DNA of 11,598 nt. It comes from a bacterium. GTDB lineage: Bacteria > Blakebacterota > Blakebacteria > Blakebacterales > Blakebacteraceae. The notes below the pieces were generated by a model. That model was not told the DNA's origin. It saw nothing but the letters and a program-made list of their open reading frames with translations, and did not search any database. This document shows positions 1 to 6,140 of this stretch, piece by piece; the first letter of the stretch is position 1; each line of letters opens with the position of its first letter. The stretch is taken from assembly GCA_025774615.1 (NCBI GenBank), contig JALGVQ010000146.1:1-11598 (forward strand). The letters run 5' to 3'. The position numbers were made by a program, and so were the translations under genes.

Positions 1-1
1 C

Positions 2-625
2 TCCGAGTTCCGGGGGAAGTTCACGCATACGGTTGAGGATCAGACTACCCGTCTGGTCAAACTCATCGACGACCTGCTCGATTACAGCAGGGAGACCAGG
101 CTGCATCTCTCTGATCTTGACCTCAATCTGCAGCTCCATCTGGCGGTGGGTGTCTTCCGCGACATGATGGTCAGCAACCGGATCGCGGTGTATGAAGATT
201 ACCGGTCGACCCGGAAGATCAAGGGAGATCCGGACAAACTTGAACAGGTCTTCTTCAACCTGATCAAGAATGCCATCGAGGCACAGGGTGAAGGGGGCGC
301 GATCGTGATTCTGACCGTGGATGATGGCCCGAGTGTACTCACGGTTGTGGCTGATGCAGGAGCAGGTGTCGACCCATCGACCAGGGAGAGCCTGTTCGAA
401 CCCTTTGTGACCACGAAATCGAAGGGGACCGGACTCGGCCTGGCTATCGCCGGAAAGGTCGTGATTGCCCACGGAGGTGAGATCGAACTCTTTTCACCCC
501 TGGAGGAGGTCGACACCGGTCTTCTGGAGCAGGTCCGGGTCACCCTTGGTGACCACTGGCCAGGGAACCGGCAGGGAAGCTGTTTCATGGTCAGGTTGCC
601 TGCGGTAACGGAGAGCGAGAACTGA
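2..625 (+). CDS. Sensor histidine kinase, C-terminal part (5' end outside window)
   Basis: The open frame enters from the left edge and ends at TGA 623-625. The first visible residues (about 1-30, ending in LVKLIDDLLDYS) match the second helix of a HisKA dimerisation domain, so the phospho-accepting His lies just upstream of the window. The ATP-binding HATPase_c domain follows with all its boxes: the N box (FFNLIKNAIEA), a G1 box reading DAGAGV, the F box (FEPFVTTK) and the G2 box GTGLGLAI. An acidic insertion lies between the G2 region and the last strand. The family autophosphorylates on His and passes the phosphate to a cognate receiver. Only 4 bases separate it from the sigma-54 activator gene downstream, so the two probably form an operon and a cognate pair. 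The input domain and any membrane segments cannot be seen. The kinase assignment is firm; the stimulus is unknown. Confidence 0.93.
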   Translation, partial: SEFRGKFTHTVEDQTTRLVKLIDDLLDYSRETRLHLSDLDLNLQLHLAVGVFRDMMVSNRIAVYEDYRSTRKIKGDPDKLEQVFFNLIKNAIEAQGEGGAIVILTVDDGPSVLTVVADAGAGVDPSTRESLFEPFVTTKSKGTGLGLAIAGKVVIAHGGEIELFSPLEEVDTGLLEQVRVTLGDHWPGNRQGSCFMVRLPAVTESEN

Positions 626-629
626 AGAT

Positions 630-2009
630 ATGGCCCGGATCCTGGCGATAGATGATGAGAAGAGCATCCTCGATTCCTATCGGATGGCTCTTGAAGATAT
701 GCATCAGGTCGAATTCGCGGAGAATGGCGAAGATGGCCTGAAATCTCTCGATGAATCGCTCTTCGATGTTGTGCTGCTCGATATCTCGATGCCCGGATTA
801 TCCGGGTTGGAAGTGCTGAAAGAGATCAATCGTCATGATCACGACTGCTCCATCATCATGGTGACGGTACACAAGGATGTGGAGACGATCGTCGAGGCGA
901 TGAAGTCGGGGGCAGATGACTATCTCACGAAACCATTCAAGGTCACCGAGCTGCGACATGCTGTGGATCGTGCTCTCAAGGTCATCGAACTGGAGAGGAA
1001 GAACCGCTCTCTTGAAGCGAGCCTGATGGCAACCGGGAATCGACAGGAGATCGTCTACCTCTCCCGATCGATGGAGGAAGTGTTCCAGGACCTCAGGAAG
1101 AGCGCGGTGAGCGACTCCTCCATCTTTCTCATGGGTGAGTCGGGGACCGGCAAGGAACTTGCCGCGCACTTCGTGCATGAACATTCCAACCGGTCTGAAG
1201 GACCGATCGTCACCGTCAACTGCGCGGCGATTCCGGATACCCTGCTCGAATCGGAGCTCTTCGGACACGAGAAGGGGGCCTTCAGTGGAGCCGGCGAACG
1301 GAAGATCGGGAAATTCGAACTCGCCCACAGGGGAACCATCTTCCTGGATGAGATAGGACTGCTCCCGATGGATCTGCAGGCAAAACTGCTCCGTACGATC
1401 GAGACCAGGGTGATCGAACGGGTGGGGGGAACCAAACCGATCCACCTTGATGTACGCTGGCTTGCGGCCACTAATCGTGATCCCGCCGTCCTGGTCGAAG
1501 AGGGGATCTTCCGTGAAGATCTCTTCTTCCGCCTGAATGTGATATCAATGAGCCTGCCGCCCCTTCGGGAGAGGCTGGATGATTTGCCGCTGCTCGCGAA
1601 ACACTTCCTGGATCAGTTCGGGCGTGATATGAAAAAGCCCCCTCTCACACTGAGTGAGGAGATTCTGGAAGTCTTTCAGGTGTATCCCTGGCCGGGCAAC
1701 GTCAGGGAACTCCGGAATCTGATCGAGCGGTTGATGGTGCTCGAACCCGGACCGGAAATCTCGGTGGAGCAGCTGCCGACGAGGATGCTTGAAGCGTATA
1801 GTGAGGCAGTGGGTGTCGATATCACTGACGTGACCGATTCGCGGTACAAGGAAGCTATCGAAGAGTTCAGGCGGAACTTCATCATTCGGGCGATGCGGGC
1901 CGCCAATGGGAATCAGACTCATGCTGCCCGTTCCCTGGGGCTCCATCGGAACACACTTCTCCACCATCTCAGGGAGATGCACATCGAATCGGAGGAATAT
2001 GGCCTCTGA
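630..2009 (+). CDS. NtrC-family sigma-54-dependent response regulator
   Basis: This 459-residue protein has the three-domain layout of the NtrC/ZraR/AtoC family. The receiver (about 1-120) has acidic pair D8/D9, phospho-acceptor D51, T79 and K101, all intact. The AAA+ domain (about 140-370) has Walker A GESGTGKE at 169-176, the sigma-54-contacting loop at 216-221 reading GAFSGA instead of GAFTGA, and Walker B FLDE ending at E241. The C-terminal Fis-type helix-turn-helix lies at about 426-450. The family hydrolyses ATP to remodel RNA polymerase-sigma-54 closed complexes after phosphorylation and oligomerisation. Four bases separate its start from the kinase stop. Because a -24/-12 promoter lies about 275 bp downstream of its stop, the adjacent pseudo-receiver unit is the obvious candidate target (inference). 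The Thr-to-Ser change in the loop is conservative and probably leaves it active. Confidence 0.97.
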   Translation: MARILAIDDEKSILDSYRMALEDMHQVEFAENGEDGLKSLDESLFDVVLLDISMPGLSGLEVLKEINRHDHDCSIIMVTVHKDVETIVEAMKSGADDYLTKPFKVTELRHAVDRALKVIELERKNRSLEASLMATGNRQEIVYLSRSMEEVFQDLRKSAVSDSSIFLMGESGTGKELAAHFVHEHSNRSEGPIVTVNCAAIPDTLLESELFGHEKGAFSGAGERKIGKFELAHRGTIFLDEIGLLPMDLQAKLLRTIETRVIERVGGTKPIHLDVRWLAATNRDPAVLVEEGIFREDLFFRLNVISMSLPPLRERLDDLPLLAKHFLDQFGRDMKKPPLTLSEEILEVFQVYPWPGNVRELRNLIERLMVLEPGPEISVEQLPTRMLEAYSEAVGVDITDVTDSRYKEAIEEFRRNFIIRAMRAANGNQTHAARSLGLHRNTLLHHLREMHIESEEYGL

Positions 2010-2137
2010 TGGTTTGTGCGATCGAGCTGACTGACCGCATGATAGATCGGGCACCTCCAGTAACCTGTTGTATATCATGATGTTATAGTATTTTTAATAT
2101 GAGTGATAGTTCCTGTCAGATACTCCTCAGGATGTTA

Positions 2138-2225
2138 TTGCACAATATTTCGTGCAAAATATAAATTGCCGGATCCTCCGCACTTCATTCTGGAGCGTCA
2201 AACACAGAAATATTTCCTGTAAATT
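2138..2225. promoter_or_regulatory. Two related dyad elements, candidate upstream activator sites
   Basis: The first element (2138-2157) is TTGCAC, 8 bases, GTGCAA: perfect 6-bp arms. The second (2203-2225) centres on the 10-bp palindrome GAAATATTTC (2207-2216), flanked by ACA and TGT with one extra base. Both contain ATATTTC-N-TG-N-AAA, with copies offset by 65 bp (about six helical turns). They lie about 100 to 170 bp before the predicted start of the -24/-12 promoter, the usual place for activator-binding sites of NtrC-type proteins. That the neighbouring activator binds them is inference. Confidence 0.5.
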
Positions 2226-2283
2226 GTTTATTACCAGATGATTACACCTGTTGATTGCCGTAGACACATCCAGTCGGAGTATC

Positions 2284-2299
2284 TGGCATGCCTCTTGCA
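2284..2299 (+). promoter_or_regulatory. Sigma-54 (-24/-12) promoter
   Basis: The sequence is CTGGCATGCCTCTTGCA. It has GG at 2285-2286 (-24) and GC at 2297-2298 (-12) with exactly ten bases between, and matches the TGGCAC-N5-TTGCA consensus at all but one position (T for C at 2289). The predicted transcript starts near 2310, about 50 bases before the receiver ATG at 2361. The NtrC-type activator is encoded just upstream. Confidence 0.75.
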
Positions 2300-2360
2300 A
2301 TACACATCAGGCCTGAGTCGCTCTGAAACCGAGTCTACCGAGGCTGAGGAGAGTATTGGC

Positions 2361-2798
2361 ATGGTGCTTGTTCTGGAGAGTGATGATGCACTGCGAGAGG
2401 CGGTTGTCGGGGCTCTCGAAGTTGCAGTCGCCACAATAAGCGCGCGGACCGGGCGTGAAGCGCTCCGGCTCCTGGAGGAATCGTCTCCCTCCATCGTGCT
2501 TCTGAATGTACAGATACGGGATATGGACGGAGTTGAATTCCTCCGGCAGGTCCGAATGCGCCTGCCCGATACAAAGGTCATCGTCACATCCGATTCTGGA
2601 GATTATCGACTGGTGCAACGGGTCATTGAGCTCGGTGTCGGTGATTTCCTCGAAAAACCGTACGAGATCGAGGACCTCTTTCACTCCCTCGATAATTCCG
2701 TTCGGGGGATCAGTTCACGTCTCGATGATCGGGTGCTGGCAGCTCGGTACCACGAGAAGAGCCGGCTCCGCCGGCAGACACTCCTCGTGGCATCATGA
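2361..2798 (+). CDS. Receiver-only protein with degenerate phosphorylation site (pseudo-receiver)
   Basis: This 145-residue protein consists of one CheY-like receiver domain (about 1-118) and a basic tail of about 27 residues with no recognisable output domain. I chose ATG 2361 because GAGGAG lies 8-9 bases before it, the receiver fold begins exactly there (MVLVLES), and an earlier in-frame ATG at 2238 would place the sigma-54 promoter inside the gene. The phospho-acceptor Asp is replaced by Asn: N49 in IVLLNVQIRDMDG, codon AAT at 2505-2507. The acidic pair is E6/S7 instead of Asp-Asp. The switch residue (T76 or S77) and K99 in the EKPYE motif are kept. Receivers of this kind usually cannot be phosphorylated normally and act by protein contact or another signal. 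It is followed after 7 bases by a small gene probably co-translated with it. Its partner is unknown. Confidence 0.88.
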   Translation: MVLVLESDDALREAVVGALEVAVATISARTGREALRLLEESSPSIVLLNVQIRDMDGVEFLRQVRMRLPDTKVIVTSDSGDYRLVQRVIELGVGDFLEKPYEIEDLFHSLDNSVRGISSRLDDRVLAARYHEKSRLRRQTLLVAS

Positions 2799-2805
2799 GG
2801 ATCAC

Positions 2806-3099
2806 ATGCGCATGACGGTGAGACCATGTCGGGAAGAAAAGAGCACAAACGTGGAACAGAGATTTCGACAGGAACTACTGGGGGAAGTGGGAAGGGAGCT
2901 TGAAACCATCAACAACTGGGCTCAGAACATGCTGAGAGGATGTGATCCGGATGATCTCAGGAGGGACTCCGGAGAAACCATCGTCTGCGAGATAGCGGCC
3001 CTCCATAAGTATATCGCGGATTCACAATGCCGGACGCATGCTTCTGTCGAGGTGTCCGGTTCTCGCACCGGGCCGTTCTGTCCGGCCGCCGAGAGATAA
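2806..3099 (+). CDS. Small protein resembling a lone HisKA dimerisation hairpin without the phospho-His
   Basis: A 97-residue hypothetical protein. ATG 2806 follows the receiver stop by 7 bases with GAGG 5 bases upstream. ATG 2812 and GTG 2851 (residue 16) are alternative starts. Residues 18-72 read like a histidine-kinase DHp hairpin. FRQELLGEVGRELETI aligns with the FLANVSHELRTP-type H box, with R30 at the His position. A charged turn (RGCDPDD) follows, then a second helix, ETIVCEIAALHKYIAD, comparable to the ETI..E..RLL.LI.D helix of kinases. There is no ATP-binding domain, signal peptide or membrane segment. The tail (73-97) is Ser/Gly/Pro-rich and its last codons lie inside a strong inverted repeat. 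It could dimerise, or dock on the pseudo-receiver or a kinase (inference). It could also be an eroded kinase fragment. The family resemblance is from reading only. Confidence 0.6.
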   Translation: MRMTVRPCREEKSTNVEQRFRQELLGEVGRELETINNWAQNMLRGCDPDDLRRDSGETIVCEIAALHKYIADSQCRTHASVEVSGSRTGPFCPAAER

Positions 3100-3121
3100 C
3101 CACTGATGGCGGCCGGACAGA
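3077..3121. terminator. 14-bp inverted repeat, likely transcription terminator or RNA-stabilising hairpin
   Basis: A perfect inverted repeat has arms TCTGTCCGGCCGCC (3077-3090) and GGCGGCCGGACAGA (3108-3121) around a 17-base loop. It overlaps the stop codon (3097-3099) of the small DHp-like gene and sits between that gene and the end of the minus-strand tRNA-Leu gene. It is followed on the plus strand by only a weak T-rich stretch, so it may work in either direction or with Rho. Confidence 0.6.
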
Positions 3122-3170
3122 TATATTCATTCAGGTACTCTGATGTGGGGAGATGCCACAGGAGAGTAAA

Positions 3171-3257
3171 TGGTGCCGGAGGCCGGACTCGAACCGGCAC
3201 AGTGTTGCCACCGGGGGATTTTGAGTCCCCTGCGTCTACCAATTTCGCCACTCCGGC
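3171..3257 (-). tRNA. tRNA-Leu (anticodon CAA)
   Basis: Read on the minus strand, this is an 87-nt class II tRNA with CCA encoded in the genome. The acceptor stem is GCCGGAG/CTCCGGC with discriminator A. The D arm contains GGTAGACGC. The anticodon stem GGGGA/TCCCC encloses loop CTCAAAA, so the anticodon is CAA (reads UUG). A long variable arm is followed by the T arm GCCGG-TTCGAGT-CCGGC. The long variable arm together with the CAA anticodon identifies leucine. It is transcribed away from the hybrid kinase gene, from a strong promoter just upstream. No integrase gene or duplicated tRNA 3' end is visible in the window. Confidence 0.97.
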
Positions 3258-3273
3258 TGGGGACGACCGCTAC

Positions 3274-3301
3274 ATAATAGGCCGGTTGGCGGATCTGTCA
3301 A
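3274..3301 (-). promoter_or_regulatory. Sigma-70 type promoter for tRNA-Leu
   Basis: On the minus strand, TTGACA (plus 3296-3301) is followed after 16 bases by TATTAT (plus 3274-3279). The predicted start is near 3267, leaving a leader of about 10 bases before the mature tRNA 5' end at 3257. Confidence 0.8.
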
Positions 3302-3362
3302 AGTCTGGTGACAGAATATCGCAACCAGCAATCGGGATACATGCAACGATTGAGGTGACTGG

Positions 3363-4877
3363 ATGATGCCTGATAACGAGCAAGGATCAGCGTCAATCCA
3401 GGACGGCAGCGAGCCGATGTCCCTGGTGCTCGACCAGCTGCCCATTGGTGTCGCTCTGGTGGATGACGCCGGCGAACTCCTCTATCTCAATCCCGCCTTC
3501 CGAGAGATCAGTGATGCTCCCCAATTCACCAGTGCGATTCAGAAGCTGTACGACGGTGAACCGGTTAATGATCTGCTCTCCCTGACCAGAGCCGACCAGA
3601 ACGATCGTGAGGTCGAACATATATACCGGCTCCGTGGTTTCCACCTTGAAGGATCGGGTAACGGCAGTTCCAGATCGATGATGCTGGTCGAAGACATCAC
3701 CGAATCGTACCGGCTCAAGATGAACCTGAGGCGCGCCCAGCGGATGGAGAGCGTGGGCAGCATGGCCAGTGCTGTGGCCCATGACTTCAACAATATCCTG
3801 ACCGTGATCCTGCAGAGTGTGCATCTGCTGAAGCAGCAACTGCCTCAGGAGCGTGCATATCTCGATCCTCTCGATGTGATCGAGGGGACTACGTTGAATG
3901 CCGGCGAACTGGCACAACAGCTCCTGACTCTCTCAAAACCCAGGATCGTGGACTGGAAAGATCTCGACCTGAACGCGGTGATCAGGGATGCGCTGCCGAT
4001 CCTGGAGCGTGTGCTGCGGGAGGGTATCAGGCTGGAATGTGAACTTGAAGACGACCTCTGGAGTGTATGCTCCGACCCTTCCCAGATCCTGCATATCCTC
4101 CTGAACCTGTGTATCAATGCCCAGGAAGCCATGGAGGGGCAGGGAAAGATCACCATTTCCACACGGAAGATCGACCGGAGCAGGGTCCCACAGGTGGAAG
4201 GCGGTCTGGCAACGGGTCATTACGTCCTGCTCTCTGTTCTGGACGAGGGGCCTGGCATACCGCCTGAGCTGGCCGACCGGGTCTTCGATCCCTTCTTCAC
4301 CACCAAGGAGATGGGAACCGGGCTCGGTCTCTCGACCGCGTACACGTTCGCGGCCGAACAGGGCGGCACGGTAACGCTCTATTCTGAAGACGGCCATGGT
4401 ACAAGGATCAATCTGTACCTCAAGGCTGAACCGCGTCCGCCGGTAATCTCGGAAGTGGATGACGATCTGGTGGCAGGTGAGGACCTGACCGGTAGCGAAA
4501 CACTCCTTCTGGTTGATGATGAGTGGCTCGTGCTTGATCTGGCCCGCGAGATCCTCTCTCAGCAGGGATATTCCATCATAACCGCCTCATCCGGTGAGGA
4601 GGCGGTCGAGATCATCAGATCATCTGAGGAACGGATTCCTCTCGTGATACTCGACATGGCGATGCCGGGAATGAACGGACTGGAAACGTTGCGGGCCATC
4701 CGGGTCCATGAACCGGGGATCCGTGCCATCATCTCCAGCGGTTTCCACGCCACGCAGAAAATGCACAAGGTGCTGGATGCAGAAGTTGATGTATTCGTCA
4801 ACAAACCATATGAGATCGACCATCTGGTGCGAGAGGTCAGGCATCTCCTCGATGCCGGATCGATCCTCCCCGACTGA
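3363..4877 (+). CDS. Soluble hybrid histidine kinase (PAS-HisKA-HATPase-receiver)
   Basis: A 504-residue protein with no signal peptide or membrane segment, so it should act in the cytoplasm. A PAS-like domain (about 18-115, LPIGVALVDDAGELLYLNPAF, ending MMLVEDITE) is followed by a HisKA domain whose H box is AVAHDFNNIL with H140. The HATPase domain has N252 in the N box, a G1 box DEGPGIP at 294-300, FDPFFTTK, and GTGLGL at 318-323. A C-terminal receiver (about 379-495) has D385/D386, phospho-acceptor D431, S458/S459 and K481. All catalytic residues are intact. HDFNN kinases of this type commonly carry a fused receiver. GAGGTG at 3352-3357 suits either ATG 3363 or the adjacent ATG 3366, the latter with better spacing. 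No clear promoter was found in 3302-3362. No separate output protein follows, so the phosphate may pass to another protein or the receiver may regulate the kinase itself. Confidence 0.95.
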   Translation: MMPDNEQGSASIQDGSEPMSLVLDQLPIGVALVDDAGELLYLNPAFREISDAPQFTSAIQKLYDGEPVNDLLSLTRADQNDREVEHIYRLRGFHLEGSGNGSSRSMMLVEDITESYRLKMNLRRAQRMESVGSMASAVAHDFNNILTVILQSVHLLKQQLPQERAYLDPLDVIEGTTLNAGELAQQLLTLSKPRIVDWKDLDLNAVIRDALPILERVLREGIRLECELEDDLWSVCSDPSQILHILLNLCINAQEAMEGQGKITISTRKIDRSRVPQVEGGLATGHYVLLSVLDEGPGIPPELADRVFDPFFTTKEMGTGLGLSTAYTFAAEQGGTVTLYSEDGHGTRINLYLKAEPRPPVISEVDDDLVAGEDLTGSETLLLVDDEWLVLDLAREILSQQGYSIITASSGEEAVEIIRSSEERIPLVILDMAMPGMNGLETLRAIRVHEPGIRAIISSGFHATQKMHKVLDAEVDVFVNKPYEIDHLVREVRHLLDAGSILPD

Positions 4878-4878
4878 A

Positions 4879-4906
4879 TCGACACGACTGATCTTCCTTT
4901 TATTAT
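4879..4906 (+). promoter_or_regulatory. Sigma-70 type promoter for the OYE-family gene
   Basis: TCGACA (4879-4884) and TATTAT (4901-4906) are separated by 16 bases, the same layout as the tRNA-Leu promoter. The -35 begins two bases after the hybrid kinase stop codon. The predicted start is near 4913, giving a leader of about 79 bases that contains the hairpin below. Confidence 0.55.
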
Positions 4907-4944
4907 CTCTCTTCCGGAATGATCACCCGCAGTCATCTTGTGAA

Positions 4945-4994
4945 AGGTAGCCAGATATGGTATCCATTCCCTACCTGCAGGGAGGTATGGGATG
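4945..4994 (+). promoter_or_regulatory. Start-codon-sequestering leader hairpin with a possible alternative fold
   Basis: Bases 4965-4976 (CATTCCCTACCT) pair with 4983-4994 (AGGTATGGGATG): 11 of 12 positions pair, including one G-U, with a single C-U mismatch and a 6-base loop. The right arm contains AGG of the ribosome-binding GGAGG (4981-4985) and the whole ATG start. Upstream, AGGTAG (4945-4950) is fully complementary to CTACCT (4971-4976), the same left-arm bases, and encloses a small ATGG/CCAT stem. That pairing would free the start. The pairings are visible; a switching function is inference. Confidence 0.45.
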
Positions 4995-6128
4995 CTTTTC
5001 ACTCCGGTCACGATAGGATCGCTCACACTCCAGAACAGGCTCATTCGAGCCGCCTGTGGTGAGCGTCGGGCAGACCGCGCCGGCTTGGTCACACATGAGA
5101 TGCTCGCATACGTGGATGAGCTCGCTCGCGGTGGTTGCGGCCTGGTGATACTTGGCCATGGGTATATCCGTCGTGATGGACGGTTGACCGATAATGAAAC
5201 AGGGCTCGACCGAGATGAACAGGTCTCGCGGCTCGGCCTTGTCGCCGATCAGATCAGGGCCGGCGGCGCAAAAGCGGTAATACAGATCAGCCACGGAGGC
5301 GCGCAGTGCCGGCCATCGGTCATCGAGACCACACCGGTCTCTCCCTCGGGGGTCGAAGTGCGCAAAACGAAGGTTGTGCCGCGCATACTCGAACCGGATG
5401 AGATCGTCGAACTGGTAGCGGATTTCGCCGCCGCCGCAGGTCGGGTGAAAGATGCCGGATTCGACGGGGTTCAGATCCATGCCGCGCACGGGTACCTGAT
5501 CACGCAGTTCCTGAGTCCGGCGTCCAACCTGAGAGAGGATGAGTGGGGAGGATCGCCCGAAAAGCGGTTCCACTTCCTCTCGACATTGATCGGGGCGGTG
5601 CAGGAGCGTGTCGGTGATGACTTTCCGGTTCTCATCAAGCTGAACCTTGATGACTGCATACCGAAGGGTATTCCACTGAGTGAGGCTCTCAATGTTGCCA
5701 CAGCCGTTTCCGACCTCGGGATCGCGGCGATCGAAGTAAGCGGCGGGGTGGTGGACTCAGAGCGCGGGGCAGCGCGTAAGGGCATCACTCCCGGCAAACA
5801 GGAGGCCTACTTCCGCAGCATGGCTCGCGAAGTGAAGAGGATGGTGGATTGTCCCGTAATCCTGGTAGGGGGGTTGAAGTCGCTCCCGGTTATCAATGAT
5901 TGTCTGGAGAGCGAGGATGCCGACCTTGTGGCGCTCGGACGACCTCTGATAAGGGAGCCGCGTCTGCCACTGGATTGGCTCGATGGACGGGACACACCGG
6001 CTGACTGTGTCTCATGCAACCGTTGCGCGCTTTATAAGGATAGACCCCTCCGTTGTGAGACGCTCGTGCTGGAACAGGAGCAGGCAGAGAAGGAGAGGGA
6101 GCAGGGAAAAGAGAAGGAAGAAGAGTAG
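4992..6128 (+). CDS. Old Yellow Enzyme-family NADH:flavin oxidoreductase
   Basis: A 378-residue FMN-dependent (beta/alpha)8-barrel enzyme of the OYE family. N-terminal LFTPVTIGSLTLQNRLIRAAC and the R-A-A-C-G-E segment (C22) resemble the subfamily with N-R-x-V-R-S-A-T-x-E. QISHGGAQ follows at 98-105. The substrate-binding pair H163/H166 and Y168 sit in HAAHGYL, followed by FLSPASN (173-179) and W-G-G-S. Phosphate-binding strands ILVGGLKS and LVALGRPL come near the end. After the barrel lies C339-x2-C342-x2-C345-x9-C355, reminiscent of the Fe-S cysteines of 2,4-dienoyl-CoA reductase-type relatives, but the C-terminal NAD(P)-binding domain of those proteins is absent. The tail (361-378) is almost all Glu/Lys/Gln. 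The family reduces activated C=C bonds using NAD(P)H; the substrate here is unknown. The start ATG has GGAGG 6 bases upstream and lies in a predicted hairpin. It converges with the PBP gene 12 bases downstream. Confidence 0.92.
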   Translation: MLFTPVTIGSLTLQNRLIRAACGERRADRAGLVTHEMLAYVDELARGGCGLVILGHGYIRRDGRLTDNETGLDRDEQVSRLGLVADQIRAGGAKAVIQISHGGAQCRPSVIETTPVSPSGVEVRKTKVVPRILEPDEIVELVADFAAAAGRVKDAGFDGVQIHAAHGYLITQFLSPASNLREDEWGGSPEKRFHFLSTLIGAVQERVGDDFPVLIKLNLDDCIPKGIPLSEALNVATAVSDLGIAAIEVSGGVVDSERGAARKGITPGKQEAYFRSMAREVKRMVDCPVILVGGLKSLPVINDCLESEDADLVALGRPLIREPRLPLDWLDGRDTPADCVSCNRCALYKDRPLRCETLVLEQEQAEKEREQGKEKEEE

Positions 6129-6140
6129 CCTGATCCTGGA

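Larger units (their letters stand above)
2010..2360 (+). other. AT-rich intergenic regulatory region
   Basis: This 351-base stretch separates the sigma-54 activator from the small receiver gene and is clearly richer in A/T than its flanks, most strongly around 2065-2235. The reading frame of the receiver stays open back to an ATG at 2238, but the upstream extension does not resemble the receiver family and would contain the promoter below, so I read it as non-coding. It holds two related dyad elements (2138-2157 and 2203-2225), a -24/-12 promoter (2284-2299), and a TTGATT at 2251-2256 that matches part of the IHF consensus and lies between them, where IHF often bends DNA at such promoters. 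The IHF match is partial and unproven. Confidence 0.6.

Noticed and set aside
2017-2053. GTGC-GATC / GATC-GGGCAC repeat as a terminator for the sigma-54 activator gene
   Set aside because: Arms are short with a two-base bulge, the loop is long and there is no T tract.
2238-2360. N-terminal extension of the receiver gene starting at ATG 2238
   Set aside because: The -24/-12 promoter lies inside it, the added residues do not resemble a receiver N-terminus, and ATG 2361 has a good ribosome-binding site.
2506-2805. Upstream part of the open frame that contains the DHp-like protein
   Set aside because: It runs in another frame through the receiver gene; its Ser/Arg-rich translation is a shadow, and only the part after 2806 looks like a protein.
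2922-3251. Minus-strand open frame beginning MAKLVDAGDSKSPGG
   Set aside because: This is the well-known artefact of translating a tRNA-Leu gene.
3171-3257. tRNA-Leu as an integration site for a genomic island
   Set aside because: No integrase, no duplicated tRNA 3' end and no mobile genes are visible in the window.
4888-4925. GATC-TTCC and GGAATGATC inverted repeat after the hybrid kinase stop
   Set aside because: Imperfect short arms with a long loop; the promoter-like TCGACA/TATTAT overlaps it and is a better reading.
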